From Camillea tinctor (lineage: Eukaryota; Ascomycota; Sordariomycetes; Xylariales; Xylariaceae): DNA of 64,000 nucleotides. Position 1 is the stretch's first letter. Every line of letters begins with the position of its first letter. The notes beneath the pieces were generated by a model. The model did not search any database, was not told where the DNA came from, and saw only the letters and a program-made list of their open reading frames with translations. A program made the position numbers and the translations under genes. This document shows positions 24,407 to 34,197 of this stretch, piece by piece. The stretch covers positions 1-64,000 of the forward strand of contig MU394162.1 of NCBI GenBank assembly GCA_022578605.1. The letters run 5' to 3'.

Positions 24407-24955
24407 AGCTTTTTGCTATGTTGGGCGATGATGTCCTCTCGAGGCAGTGTTATCGTTGGAAGAGGACTTTATCTCGGCTGGCAGGTGGCGTCGGAAAAGG
24501 GTAGACTAGACATGGTGGTGGATCGGTGTCAAGGATAGGAGGCGGATGACGATGAGGATCTCTGTCAGAAGACAAGGGGAAGGGGAAGGGGTAGAAGGGA
24601 GGAAGGGCGGGAAAAGGAAAGGTAGTATTTCGCAAAATAAAAACCGATCACGACAACATCAACGCCAACGTCGAAGTTGTAGAGAAAGAAAAAAAAAAGA
24701 AAAAAGAAAAAGAATAAACGGGAAGAAAGATAGGTATTATTACGATGACAATAATGTTTTTTTTTTGGTTATTTTTTCAAAATACTATGGGCTTCTTGTA
24801 TCATAATAGCTGGTTTACGTGGGTTTGGTTGAGGCTTGATTTGATAATGAGTCGGGAATGAATAAAGTGATGTTAATCAGATGAGGGCGCGCGCTTGATT
24901 TGGGTTCCAATTCTTTTTTTGGAGAAGTGCCAAGCCAAAGCCAAAAGCCAAGCCA
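24407..24955. promoter_or_regulatory. Upstream region of the 1252-residue protein gene
   Basis: 5' flank on the minus strand, with purine-rich tracts (GGGAAGGGGAAGGGG-like, 24,570-24,600) and a poly-A/poly-T region. No other gene seen. Confidence 0.4.
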
Positions 24956-25187
24956 CTAAAATACGGTTGACCATAGCGCATTGTTGGAAAAAACTATTTT
25001 TTCATTAAGTTGACCCCTAACGTGAAAATAATATGCATATATACCATATAAGTATGCATATAAACGAAAAGATATAAGCTTAACAAAAAGCTAAACATTC
25101 TAATCGGCGCATTAGCTACTTAAGTACTATTAGCAACTATAACATTTTTATAATGTCAGCAATTAAGTTAGCAACGAAAATTTTTTT

Positions 25188-25256
25188 AAAAATAAAAAAA
25201 TAAAAAAATAAAAAAATAAAAAAATAAAAAAATAAAAAAATAAAAAAATAAAAAAA
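25188..25256. repeat. (TAAAAAAA)n microsatellite, first array
   Basis: Period-8 repeat of T followed by seven A, about eight copies, inside the TIR element. Confidence 0.9.
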
Positions 25257-25424
25257 TTGTTGGTAGGTGTACGTACTAAGAAAAGATAGAAATAACAAGT
25301 GTGAGAAACGGTTGTATATTCGTGTCTAAGGAAGGAACTATCTGACTGAGATTGCGCAGGAAGGCGCAACCTATTTATGTGCGGGGTACATGGTGACTTC
25401 CTGTCCTTGTCATGCAACCATCAA

Positions 25425-25528
25425 AAATAAAAAAATAAAAAAATAAAAAAATAAAAAAATAAAAAAATAAAAAAATAAAAAAATAAAAAAATAAAAAAAT
25501 AAAAAAATAAAAAAATAAATAAAAAAAG
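25425..25528. repeat. (TAAAAAAA)n microsatellite, second array
   Basis: The same period-8 unit in the same orientation, about twelve copies, separated from the first array by about 168 bp of mixed-composition sequence. Confidence 0.9.
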
Positions 25529-25661
25529 GTTGCTAATAGCTATAGTATTATAATATCGACTTTATGTATTTAAAGAAAGTAGAAAAATAAGGATATGGGG
25601 TATGCCTAGTTATAGAAAATGAGTTTTTTCCAACAATGCGCTATGGTCAACCGTACTAAAA

Positions 25662-26355
25662 AGGAGAGTGGGGGGGAATGAGAGAACCCCTATGTATACC
25701 TGCTAGGTTAGGTAGGTACCTGTCTATGCATGTGAATGCGAAGACTTTATGATTTGTCGGGTTTTACAAAGTGGGGGAGAGTTGCACAATCTACAACTAT
25801 AAACTACTACCTACATGACACTACTATCCTTGTTTGCTGTTTAAGCATATATCGAGTTAATAGTACGAGTCAATAGTACGAGTTCATAGTACTGTAAAAT
25901 AAGCAATTATTCAACATGTCGTCATCCTATAAAGATTCCCTAACCTACTAATACCCGAACCCGAACCTATCTACATAGTGTAATGCGAAACTAAACTCCG
26001 CTTGCCATAACAACACATCAAAGCACGTACAACAATATATATATTGTACACGCGTCCAATATCGACAACATTCTTTTATAGGATGGAAAACCCCCTTTTG
26101 CTTCTAACATTCCACAATATAGTATCGATCCTCGAACAAATAAAATCAAAACACATCCTCTAGGTTGTGTCTTACATGTGTCAGTTTAGGTTAGTATATA
26201 CTACTTAGCATGATCTATTATAGTGTTCATATAATGACATCTGACCCTCTGTTGGGTACATACGGAGCATATGCCATATAGCCTATAGGTTACCAACTTC
26301 AAGTTGAATGCTTTCTCTCTACCTCATATTCACATGCCATCTCCTCTACTTAAAC
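25662..26355. other. Intergenic, no gene recognised
   Basis: 3' side of the kinase pseudogene. It contains AGGTTAGGTAGGTACC-type words near 25,705 and nothing else recognisable. Confidence 0.55.
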
Positions 26356-28959
26356 CTAGCTATTTCTTTGCAAACTACTCGACATCCCCTTCACCATCTC
26401 ATACAACGCCCAAGCCCCCGGATCCGGCAGTTCCGCTGCTTCCGAAATGTACGTTGCTCTCCCGAATCGGGGCTTGAGGTATCTTGTGGCCTCAGCTTTC
26501 TCCTGTGCCACTCTTGCCGCAAAGTGAAAATCATTGGTTTCTGCAAATGCCTCTGCAAAAGGTAGTAGCACATCCATCACCGTCCTGTCACCCTCCCTTG
26601 CTGTTACGATGTGGATACCCCGATCTGCGGGTCCACATATCCAACGACTAAGCAACATGCCAACATGCAGGAATGAAGGCGAGTGAGGGGTTAGGACTGA
26701 AAGAATGAATAATAGGTCCAACACATCGGAGGAGGTCGGCGTTGGGCGTCGACACTCATGCTTTGTATATTTAGAATATTGGAATACGCGCCAACGGCTA
26801 AAAGATCTTATAGGCGGAGGACTAAGCTACCCGTCTATATAGAGAGCTAAAGATCCCCTCGCAAAAATGGGAAGGAGGATCTGGTACGGCCATTCTAAAA
26901 CAATTATTCTAGTTTTTAATACAGGCACATTACCCCTTAACACTTGCACTGGTGTATGTTTTAAGTGTAGCCACAGCCTCACTTAGTGCCTGGCTATACG
27001 TGGACGCATCGAGTGGTGTCACCCCCAACTCAGCTATCTTACTTTTCAAGCACGTCGTGAAGGCCGAGAGCAAGATGCCGAAAATTGCTCCCAGGGTTCC
27101 TCCCATGTCGTCTACGGCTTCTGCTGTCGAAAATAGAAACTCTAGGACAGAACCACGCTGGGCGACACCGTTGTCTAAATTCCGGATAATTGCTACCAAT
27201 CATGAGTTTGAAATTCATCGAGTCGGGGCCAGAATCTGGCTCACCCTCGCATACGCCTTGTACAGCCTCACCACAGTCCCCATCACCCATTACCCTGTCC
27301 CACGCAGAGAGGTCGGGTTCGGCGGCGATCGCTTCTTTGCATCCAGACCGGATAGCATCGTCGAGAAGTTCTGGCTCGACTGTTCTCCAATTAGTCCATT
27401 ACCCCTAACCTAGACGTGTAAGCACTGCTATACCTAGAATATCACCCTCACTTAAGGGAGTCTTCTTTGACCCATGCAAGTTTGCATCAATTTTGGTAGC
27501 AGATATATCTTTCTCCGATGTTGAGCTCTTTTTGGATAAAAAGCACGGGTTTGGCCAGGACACAGCTGTTGTTTGCGAATCTAGAAGTTCTAGAAGCTCT
27601 TCCACCTTCGAAGATGACCCTTCAGCTGCCCTCGATACATTGCATAATGATATAGAGAATCCCGGTGCGTTCAGCTATGTTTTAAAAGTCCCCGGAAATA
27701 TTCTCTCTGGTTGGATTTTCCATCTTGATCTTAGGAATATTCGTATTAATTAGCTAGCCCCCACTGCACCCAGGCAATACGCACCAAGTTGCTTGATAAT
27801 TTCGTCAGTGAGAGCACCGAGCTCTAAACTAGATAGTCCACCATAGTTATTAACCAACAACACGACCGAATCATCTGCATTTTCAAATGATACGAAGGCA
27901 CGTCCCGGATCGGTGGGATCGCACAAAAGCCCCAAACAACGGCCGATCAAAGTTTCAACGGAAGGAAAAGGAGAAATCTGCATAGAAGCCTATACCACTC
28001 GTCAGAACCAATTGTGATTCATATCACAATACAAGGTTTGTCCTCACCGGTTCATTATGGATTCCCGATCCTACCATACAAACGTTGTCAGGGATAGATT
28101 CGTGTTTTTGACGACCGGGAACGTGGCAGTGATCTAGAGTTGATCCGATCGATACCGTCTAAGCATTGAGAGCCCGTCCGATTTCGACACACCTCTGGAA
28201 GCTATATTTCTTCGCTGCGGCTGCGCAAACAATTTTCATGCCTAGTATATAATAAGCCTTAATTTGCTCAAGTACAAATGGGACAACTCATCTCACCAAT
28301 GACGTGGCCGGGTAACCCTCTTCGCTCTACTGCACTAGACTTGCTCCTCCCTATAGAAACATCGTCTGCCTGGGGGAGAACAACTATGTTTTTGCAGAGA
28401 CCTTTCGCCTTAGCCTTTTCTGCAGCCCGACCAAAATGTAGTTTGTCGCCGGTGTAGTTCGTAATCATCAAAATAGTGCCTTTCGATGATGGGCTGGCTT
28501 CTATCGCGGCGAGGACTTGTTTGGTGCTCGGCGAAGCAAAGATATCTCCGCATGCCACTGCGGATAGTAAGCCTTCGCCCACGAAGCCTGACCACAATAT
28601 AGAAGCAAAAATAAATTAGTTGATTAAGTACCCAATCGGGGTATAGAAAGACATAGACTTGGCATCTTCTCTATAGCTTGTGGTTCTCTCAAAGAGAGAG
28701 GGAAAAGAGAGAATGATTGTCTCCAAACGAGTAATATAAAGCAAAGTTCGGATTCCTATAGACATACTGCTGGTTCGTGGCCAGATCCACCACCACTGAT
28801 GACCGAAACGGCATCAATATCATTATGAGTGCAATGCACAACTCTCTCTGATTCAATCAAGGATAGGTGCGGATTGGCAATAGTCAGGGCTCTTAGTGCC
28901 CTTGGCACAAGGGTGTTCGCCGCAATATCCGGAAAGTAATGCTTGCTAGACAGTTTCAA
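26356..28959 (-). pseudogene. Dihydroxyacetone kinase family (DAK) pseudogene, erythrulose/DHA kinase type
   Basis: Fungal one-piece DAK kinases phosphorylate dihydroxyacetone or erythrulose. The N-terminal DhaK domain is clear: SSKHYFPD, SVISGGGSGHEPA, VGEGLLSAVACGDIFASPS, MITNYTGDKLHFG, DDVSIGRS, LDHCHVPGR and VNNYGGLSSLELGALTDE. The DhaL part is clear in WDRVMGDGDCGEAVQG, DDMGGTLGAIFGILLSA, GDRTVMDVLLPFAEAF and LPDPGAWALYEMVKG. Lesions: no AG acceptor before the WSGFVGEG exon (about 28,596); an in-frame TAG at 28159-28161 just before the substrate-binding His region; stops and unmatched sequence around 27,740-27,770; another TAG at 27675-27677 where a Ser codon belongs in the T-S-L-N-A-P-G-F motif; and about 340 bp of unrelated sequence (26,593-26,936) inside DhaL. 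A functional kinase is therefore not expected. Confidence 0.9.
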
Positions 28960-29826
28960 AAAGTTTTCGCGAGAACATGAAGACAGTTTTTCCTAACACC
29001 AGCACACTTCACGATAATTTTGAGCGTCACGGCCCTCCATATTTGAATGCCTTGTCCTCAGCGGCTCGGGAGGGCATAATTTCGGGGTTCCTAGTTAAAT
29101 CACGGAAGCCAGTCCGCATCCGTGATGCAGCCATAACAATCTATCCCCCAGCCGAGATCCTATACTTCGTTTCCGCCCTGGACTATCACATTCGAGACCT
29201 TGTTGGGCTTATTACTCTGACCTGAAGTCGCGATATATCTTCTTAGGAGGCGTAGGTTCCCTCAAGGAGCCATTGAGCCTAGACGAACGTCGAACACGTC
29301 TTACAACCACTAGTATGTCTGTCTATTAAAGGGCAAGCTCATGAGGGTGCCGCGTCTCGCGTCCCAGTCCTTCCTAGGGCCCTCCACACTTCAATGCGGG
29401 GACTCCAAGCTGTGGGGATTGTTGAGGAGGCTCCACGACTAGGCCAAGATAGTTTAGGTTTCCCGGCTGATCACCTGGCTCAATGTAGTGTTTCTCTGCT
29501 CTGACATGCCGTACCCCGAGTCGCGAAACTCCCCTTCTTGTTGATAGCTCCCTAACACCACCTTCACCGGCAGGCGTCTCGGCGCTGCGCAAGCCCCCAG
29601 CGGATGATTATGGATCGGGTAGGCTCGACGACGAACCATGATGGAACCATCGGATCTGAGTCCGTCGAAAGCGAGGACCCGCCGAAGAAGAGGATCCGCA
29701 AATCCCGGAGCCGTGGTTTGAGGACCAAGACTGGATGGTGAAAACAAGTCCCCAGATTTTACCTACACTACTTTTGACTGTTTTTTTTTTTCCCCAGAAA
29801 AATATCGGGCATATGAGCTAACATGA
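28960..29826. other. Spacer between two divergent pseudogenes
   Basis: Would be the shared promoter of the DAK pseudogene (minus) and the Zn2Cys6 pseudogene (plus). Two coding-looking stretches (plus 28,977-29,225; minus 29,374-29,747) have balanced composition and moderate open frames, but I recognise no family in them. They may be remnants of another dead gene or chance frames. Confidence 0.4.
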
Positions 29827-31965
29827 CGTTATATTCCGGGGGACAAAAGCTTGACGTGTCGCAAGCGTCATAAGAAATGCGACGAGAAAAGTACGTATCG
29901 TACCGTATCTTTTATTCTTCTGTCCCTTTTCTTTTTTCGTGTTCCTACATACTGCTTGTTTCACCCTAGGTTAAACTAATTGGGCCAATCTAGCTCCTAT
30001 ATGTGGACCATGTTCCATCTCCAGCCGGGATTGTGTTTACGCGGACGCATCTAGACCCAACTCTATCCCTCACACCACCAAAGCTCCTCCTCAAGCGCCT
30101 AGCTATGCAGTCAGCAAGGACGCAAGCACGTCGTCGTCTATAGTGCCTCATGAGGTTACTATACAAGTCGCATCGACACAACATGGGCTTCTACCTCTCT
30201 CTGAAAAGGCCCCGTCACAGCCCAGTCCTGCCTTCACTGCGGCGGACTCATACCAATACGGCTATTCGCCAGAGACTGTCACCTCTGAGCTGCTGTCGGC
30301 GGATCTAGCATCGACAAAATGGCTGGATCTGCTCGCAACCGATGCAGCGCAGGCGGACGGGGGTTTCTCTCTGGTCCCCAGCCAGATGCCAGAAGGAAGT
30401 TTGCCCCATGAGAGCTATAGAGCAGAGTTGGCCAGGACTAACAGACTCCAAGACCCGGGTGGTGTAGCAGCGGTGGCAGCAGCAGCAGCAGCCACCACGG
30501 CTGCTGCTGCAAGTGAGAGACATGCATGGCAGTCGGATCAGGATATCGTTCTGCAGAGTCACGAAGCCGCGCTTTTCCGTACATTCGCCGAGCGAGCTGC
30601 GTTATGGGTAGGGTGTCATTGTGCCAAAAAGAGGGGAGACTCGTTGGAGGAGAGTATCACAAGCTAATTTTTTTGTCCCGTTTTACGAGTAGCTCGATCT
30701 CTTCGACCCTATGAAGCATTTTTCCACTTATGCAACGCGACTTGCAGTAAGGTTTTATCCGCCAACCTTTTGTTGATATGGTACGGGAATTAAAAAAATG
30801 GTTGACGTCTATAGTTACGAAATATGGGTTTAATGAAAGCCATCTTGGCCCTGGCGGCTCGACATAATGCCATGGTACGGGCCAACTCGGGACAGGGGGA
30901 CGCAGATCCAAGCGAAGCTATACAGTACTATTATGAGACACTTCACTATGTCCAGACGGCTTTGAAGTACAATAGCTATGCCCACTCGGAGGAATTACTG
31001 GGAACGGCCCTAGTCATCTCAACTTACGAAATGCTCGATGCATCCGATAGTAACTGGCAGAGGCACCTAAAAGGAGTGTTTTGGATCCAACGCTCACAAG
31101 ATGTGAACGGTGCTTCAGGGGGGCTTAGACAGTCTGTCTGGTGGGCGTGGCTACGCCAGGATGTGTGGGCAGCGTTCCGGGAGAGACGACGATGCTTCAG
31201 CTTCTGGCGGCCCGTGAAAGACTACCCGGAGCTGAACCAAGACGAGCTGGCAGACCGAGCGATCTACCTGCTATCGCAAGCAGTGAATTACTGCGCTAAT
31301 GTAGAGAGCGCCATAACAAACCCTGAGGCCATGGCGCGGCGTGCAGAAGCGGGGGACATACTCATGGGCATGCTGGAGCGGTGGAAGTCGTTCCTAGGAC
31401 CCAAATTCTCTCCCCTGCCTTCGGCGTCAACTGGATCAACGGTATTTGAGCCGATATGGATACACCCGCCGCAATTTGGAGTAGCTATACAGGTCTATAA
31501 CTTTGCTCGAATATTAATAACCCTCCATCGTCCGGCGGTGGCCGGGTTCGACGGATTCATGAAGACCCAGGTTAGTCTAACTTTATATTCCCACACCTGC
31601 ACGAAAACTCCTCTTGAATCAGTTGTCAATTGACTGTAGATGTACCCCTACCAGAGGATATTATCGGAGGCGGTAGCTACTATATGTGGCATAGCGATGG
31701 AACTGAAGGACGAGGGCTGTCAGATATTGTCGGCACAATGTCTGTTCGGAGGTGAGTTTCTAGGCCTTAGAGCCCCCCATACCGGGGTGATTTACCGAGG
31801 GTGGTAATGATTAATAAATATTTTTATACAGCCGGACTCTGTGCCCAGGACGACGTCAAACGAGAAACGATTATCTCCCTCATTGATGCTTGCGAGGCGA
31901 GAACAGGCTGGCCTATGGCCACCTTACGAAGCGAGTTAAGGGCGGAATGGGCTAAGACTATTTGA
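29827..31965 (+). pseudogene. Zn2Cys6 fungal transcription factor, probably inactivated
   Basis: A binuclear zinc-cluster regulator. Exon end 29890 (GTACGT donor) joins 29994 in phase 1, giving the zinc knuckle SLTCRKRHKKCDEKTPICGP followed by C-SISSRDC. Spacing matches C-x2-C-x6-C-x6-C-x2-C-x6-C except that the first Cys is Ser (AGC at 29848). Upstream in this frame a TGA (29824) occurs before any ATG, so no start codon is evident. Further exons: 29994-30607, 30692-30746, 30815-31570, 31640-31751 and 31832-31965. They carry the fungal-specific regulatory domain: HEAALFRTFAERAALW, LDLFDPMKHF, ALAARHNAM, LRQSVWWAWLRQDVWAAFRE and TGWPMATLRSELRAEW. The 55-nt exon needs a one-base shift at the T6 run (30717-30722) to pass from MKHF to STYATRLA. 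Except for these lesions the domain is well preserved, so loss looks recent. Confidence 0.8.
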
Positions 31966-32395
31966 AATCATGGAAACACGATGATACAACTTCAGTCGCT
32001 TCCTATCATTTCTTCTTCTTTATTGGCGTTTTGTTATTTTAAGTTCGAGGTGAATGGACCGATACCATATCTGATTTTCTATTTGTACCAAGGTCAGCAT
32101 AAATTGGGGAATACTGAGAAGGAAACAAAATGCAAATGTTTGAGCGCGGGGAGGTTAGGCGCAGGGGTGTTACATTATTATTGGTGTAATGACTTCAATA
32201 TTTGGCGGGATTGGAAAAGGGGGCAGAGGTGGGCAGTATAGTCTCGTATCTACGTCAACGGTGGAAACCTCCTTTTTAAGGGGCCCTGGATAATAAAAGG
32301 ATTACGTTCGGACTTCGAGATGCCTCATTTTCAACCATTTAAATATGTTCTAAAAAAAGTACACAAGACTGGCTCGAATGCGAGGACTATGAAAA
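31966..32395. other. Intergenic, no gene recognised
   Basis: 3' flank of the regulator pseudogene up to the inverted repeat. Nothing recognisable. Confidence 0.55.
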
Positions 32396-32524
32396 GAAGT
32401 TGGAGAGGCAAGACTCACTAACCTGGAGTTTCTCATAGTCAGGTAGTCTAGGTGTTTGTCATTGTCACCTAGACTACCTGACTATGAGAAACTCCAGGTT
32501 AGTGAGTCTTACTTCGCCAACTTC
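32396..32524. repeat. Long near-perfect DNA hairpin (inverted repeat)
   Basis: The left arm 32410-32454 (45 bp, begins AAGACTCACTAACCTGG) is the exact reverse complement of 32466-32510, with an 11-nt loop (TTTGTCATTGT). The pairing extends imperfectly outward to about 32396 and 32524 (GAAGTTGG/CCAACTTC). No coding sequence lies in it. Confidence 0.95.
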
Positions 32525-32956
32525 TGATATGTTAGACTCTATTAAGGTATATACGTTTTCTTTTAGAAGTTTGCCCTTGTGCGGCTTCCCAGCCAACAGT
32601 AAGCCTTTACTCTTCATCCTCTTAGGCGTATAGCACCCTACCCCTTTTTCCCTCCTCATACGCATTTCCCTATAAACACACCCACCTCAGGGAGTAAGCC
32701 CTTCACGCTTCTGTTGCCTCCTCCTCATAATCACTTATAGCTTGTACCTTTGCCGCAGAAGCTGAATTCTAGAAACAAGCCAACGTTCATATTGAATTGG
32801 CAAGAATGTGTTATCATATCTAGCACTTGTCTAAGCACTTTCCCTGCCCCCTTTGCAACTATAACTGATAATCACCGGAGGTCATATCAAACCTCACCAA
32901 CGACCACCGCACAACGAAACTGAAGTAAAAGAGAAGAAAGGAGAAACTAAACTCAC
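32525..32956. other. Intergenic, no gene recognised
   Basis: Between the hairpin and the isomerase pseudogene. The expected last exon of the RpiB gene is not recognisable here. Confidence 0.5.
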
Positions 32957-33492
32957 CGGATCAAACCGATACCCAACCCACTCTTTAACCAACCTCCTCG
33001 CTAGCTCCAAACCCACGACTCTCTCCCCTAGGCACAGGACCTGCGCATTGTTGCTCAACACCGCCCTCTCGACGCTGAAGCTGTCGTGCGCCGTGACTGC
33101 GCGCACACCCGGCACCTTGTTCGCCGCGATCGCGACCCCCAGACCCGTCTTACACACGAGCTACTGCCTGCGCTGCTGCTACCGCGTAGTGTGGGTATGC
33201 TGTCTTGTCGGAAGCGCTCTTCGGACTTGCGTCCGTGACGCTGGATACGCGCGGGTCGGCGGCGAGGTCTGCAGCTAAGGCGGTCTTGTAGAAGCCGGCG
33301 TCGTCGCCGCCGAGGATGATGCGGAGGCCCTGGGGGGGAGGGGGCAGAGGTGGACATTGTTAGTGAGGTCGTGTTGTTTAAGAGAAAGGGGGCGGGAGGG
33401 GCGAGAAAAGGGGGAGTTGAAGAATCGGCAGGATAATATGGGTTGGGATGGGCACCTCACGATACTAGACTCCCCCGTACCTGGGCGGCCAT
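32957..33492 (-). pseudogene. RpiB/LacAB-type sugar-phosphate isomerase pseudogene
   Basis: RpiB-family isomerases interconvert aldose and ketose phosphates. Exon 1 (33492-33481) reads MAAQ. A GTACGG donor and CCCCAG acceptor join 33329, giving GLRIILGGDDAGFYKTAL and onward to [18 protein letters not shown]. There the frame hits TAA (33150-33152). The downstream motif [20 protein letters not shown] resumes only in another frame, beginning with the active-site-type Cys of the usual C-G-T-G-L-G loop. About a dozen codons that family members carry between these parts are missing, so an internal deletion with frameshift is the simplest reading. The frame then continues [31 protein letters not shown] and YRFDP to a GTGAGT donor at 32956. 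No last exon is found. The gene is dead as it stands. Confidence 0.85.
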
Positions 33493-33499
33493 GAGGCTG

Positions 33500-33960
33500 C
33501 ACCTAGATACATATGATAAATCCAATCATCTGTCCATGCTCCCCCCCTTTCCCCCTTGCTATACTTCAAGCTCTCCGCTAACATACTAGTCGCATATAAT
33601 ACACGTGGTTCAAACTTACGCTAAAGACATAACGGTCCCGAGGCCTTGGACGAGGAACGGATGCCAAGACGTTGCTGGAGCGGTTCGTGCGGTATGTCTA
33701 AGCTAGCCCCCTAGCCGCGACCTCGAGACGCGGTCGTTGGAGAAAAAGATGTGCGGGGATCGTGGGGGGGATGGGGTTCGCGGGGTTCGCTCTCCGTGCC
33801 TTGATTTCTACGGTACAGCGAACCGAATCCTCCACCCCCACGATGGGTTTAGATAGCGTCGTGTCGAGGGCACGAATGAGCTCGACGGCATCGTCGACGT
33901 CGGGCGGTTAGATATTACGGCTATTGTTTGCCTAGTTTGAGGACCCATCACGGATTCATT
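33500..33960 (-). pseudogene. Unassigned coding-like remnant
   Basis: On the minus strand a stretch reads as coding in one frame (DDAVELIRALDTTLSKPIV, GVEDSVRCTVEIKARR) and seems to shift frame near 33,755-33,770 (HIFFSNDRV in a neighbouring frame). Further on, a third frame offers SWHPFLVQGLG before a GTAAGT. GC content is high, like the flanking genes. I cannot name the family. It may be a fourth decayed member of the same cluster or part of an older gene. Confidence 0.35.
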
Positions 33961-34197
33961 ACTTTCTCAATCGAAAAGAATTAAAAAAATATTATCGTCA
34001 CGAGGGAGTCTAAGAAACCAATATATCCATCCGACACTAAAAGTGAGGAATTCCTTACGTACCATTTGCGCTGTTGTTACGACAGTGGTTGTGATTGTGG
34101 AACAGAAACCAGCTCCAGCTCTTGCTATAGCACTCCCTATCCAGTTCAACTTTGTGTACCAGTATACTCTCGTTTTACGCATCATCGAATTTTCAAG

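Larger units (their letters stand above)
24956..25661. mobile_element. Non-autonomous DNA transposon (MITE-like) with perfect 34-bp TIRs
   Basis: The left terminus at 24962-24995 (begins TACGGTTGACCATAGCGC) is the exact reverse complement of 25622-25655. Both ends are flanked by the same six bases, CTAAAA (24956-24961 and 25656-25661), giving a 694-bp element with a 6-bp target duplication. An alternative reading is a TA duplication with a 32-bp TIR starting CGGTTGACC, as in Tc1/mariner elements. There is no transposase frame. The interior is AT-rich, with two (TAAAAAAA)n arrays and subterminal 'CTATTAGCAAC' words in opposite orientation. Confidence 0.9.

Noticed and set aside
25163..25417. 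84-codon minus-strand frame rich in Phe/Leu/Ile
   Set aside because: It is the translation of the (TAAAAAAA)n microsatellite inside the MITE.
24956..25661. Telomere-like or CRISPR-like interpretation of the A-rich arrays
   Set aside because: Unit is TAAAAAAA, not a fungal telomere repeat, and there are no regular unique spacers.
27493..27753. 86-codon plus-strand frame within the DAK pseudogene
   Set aside because: Shadow of the minus-strand kinase coding sequence.
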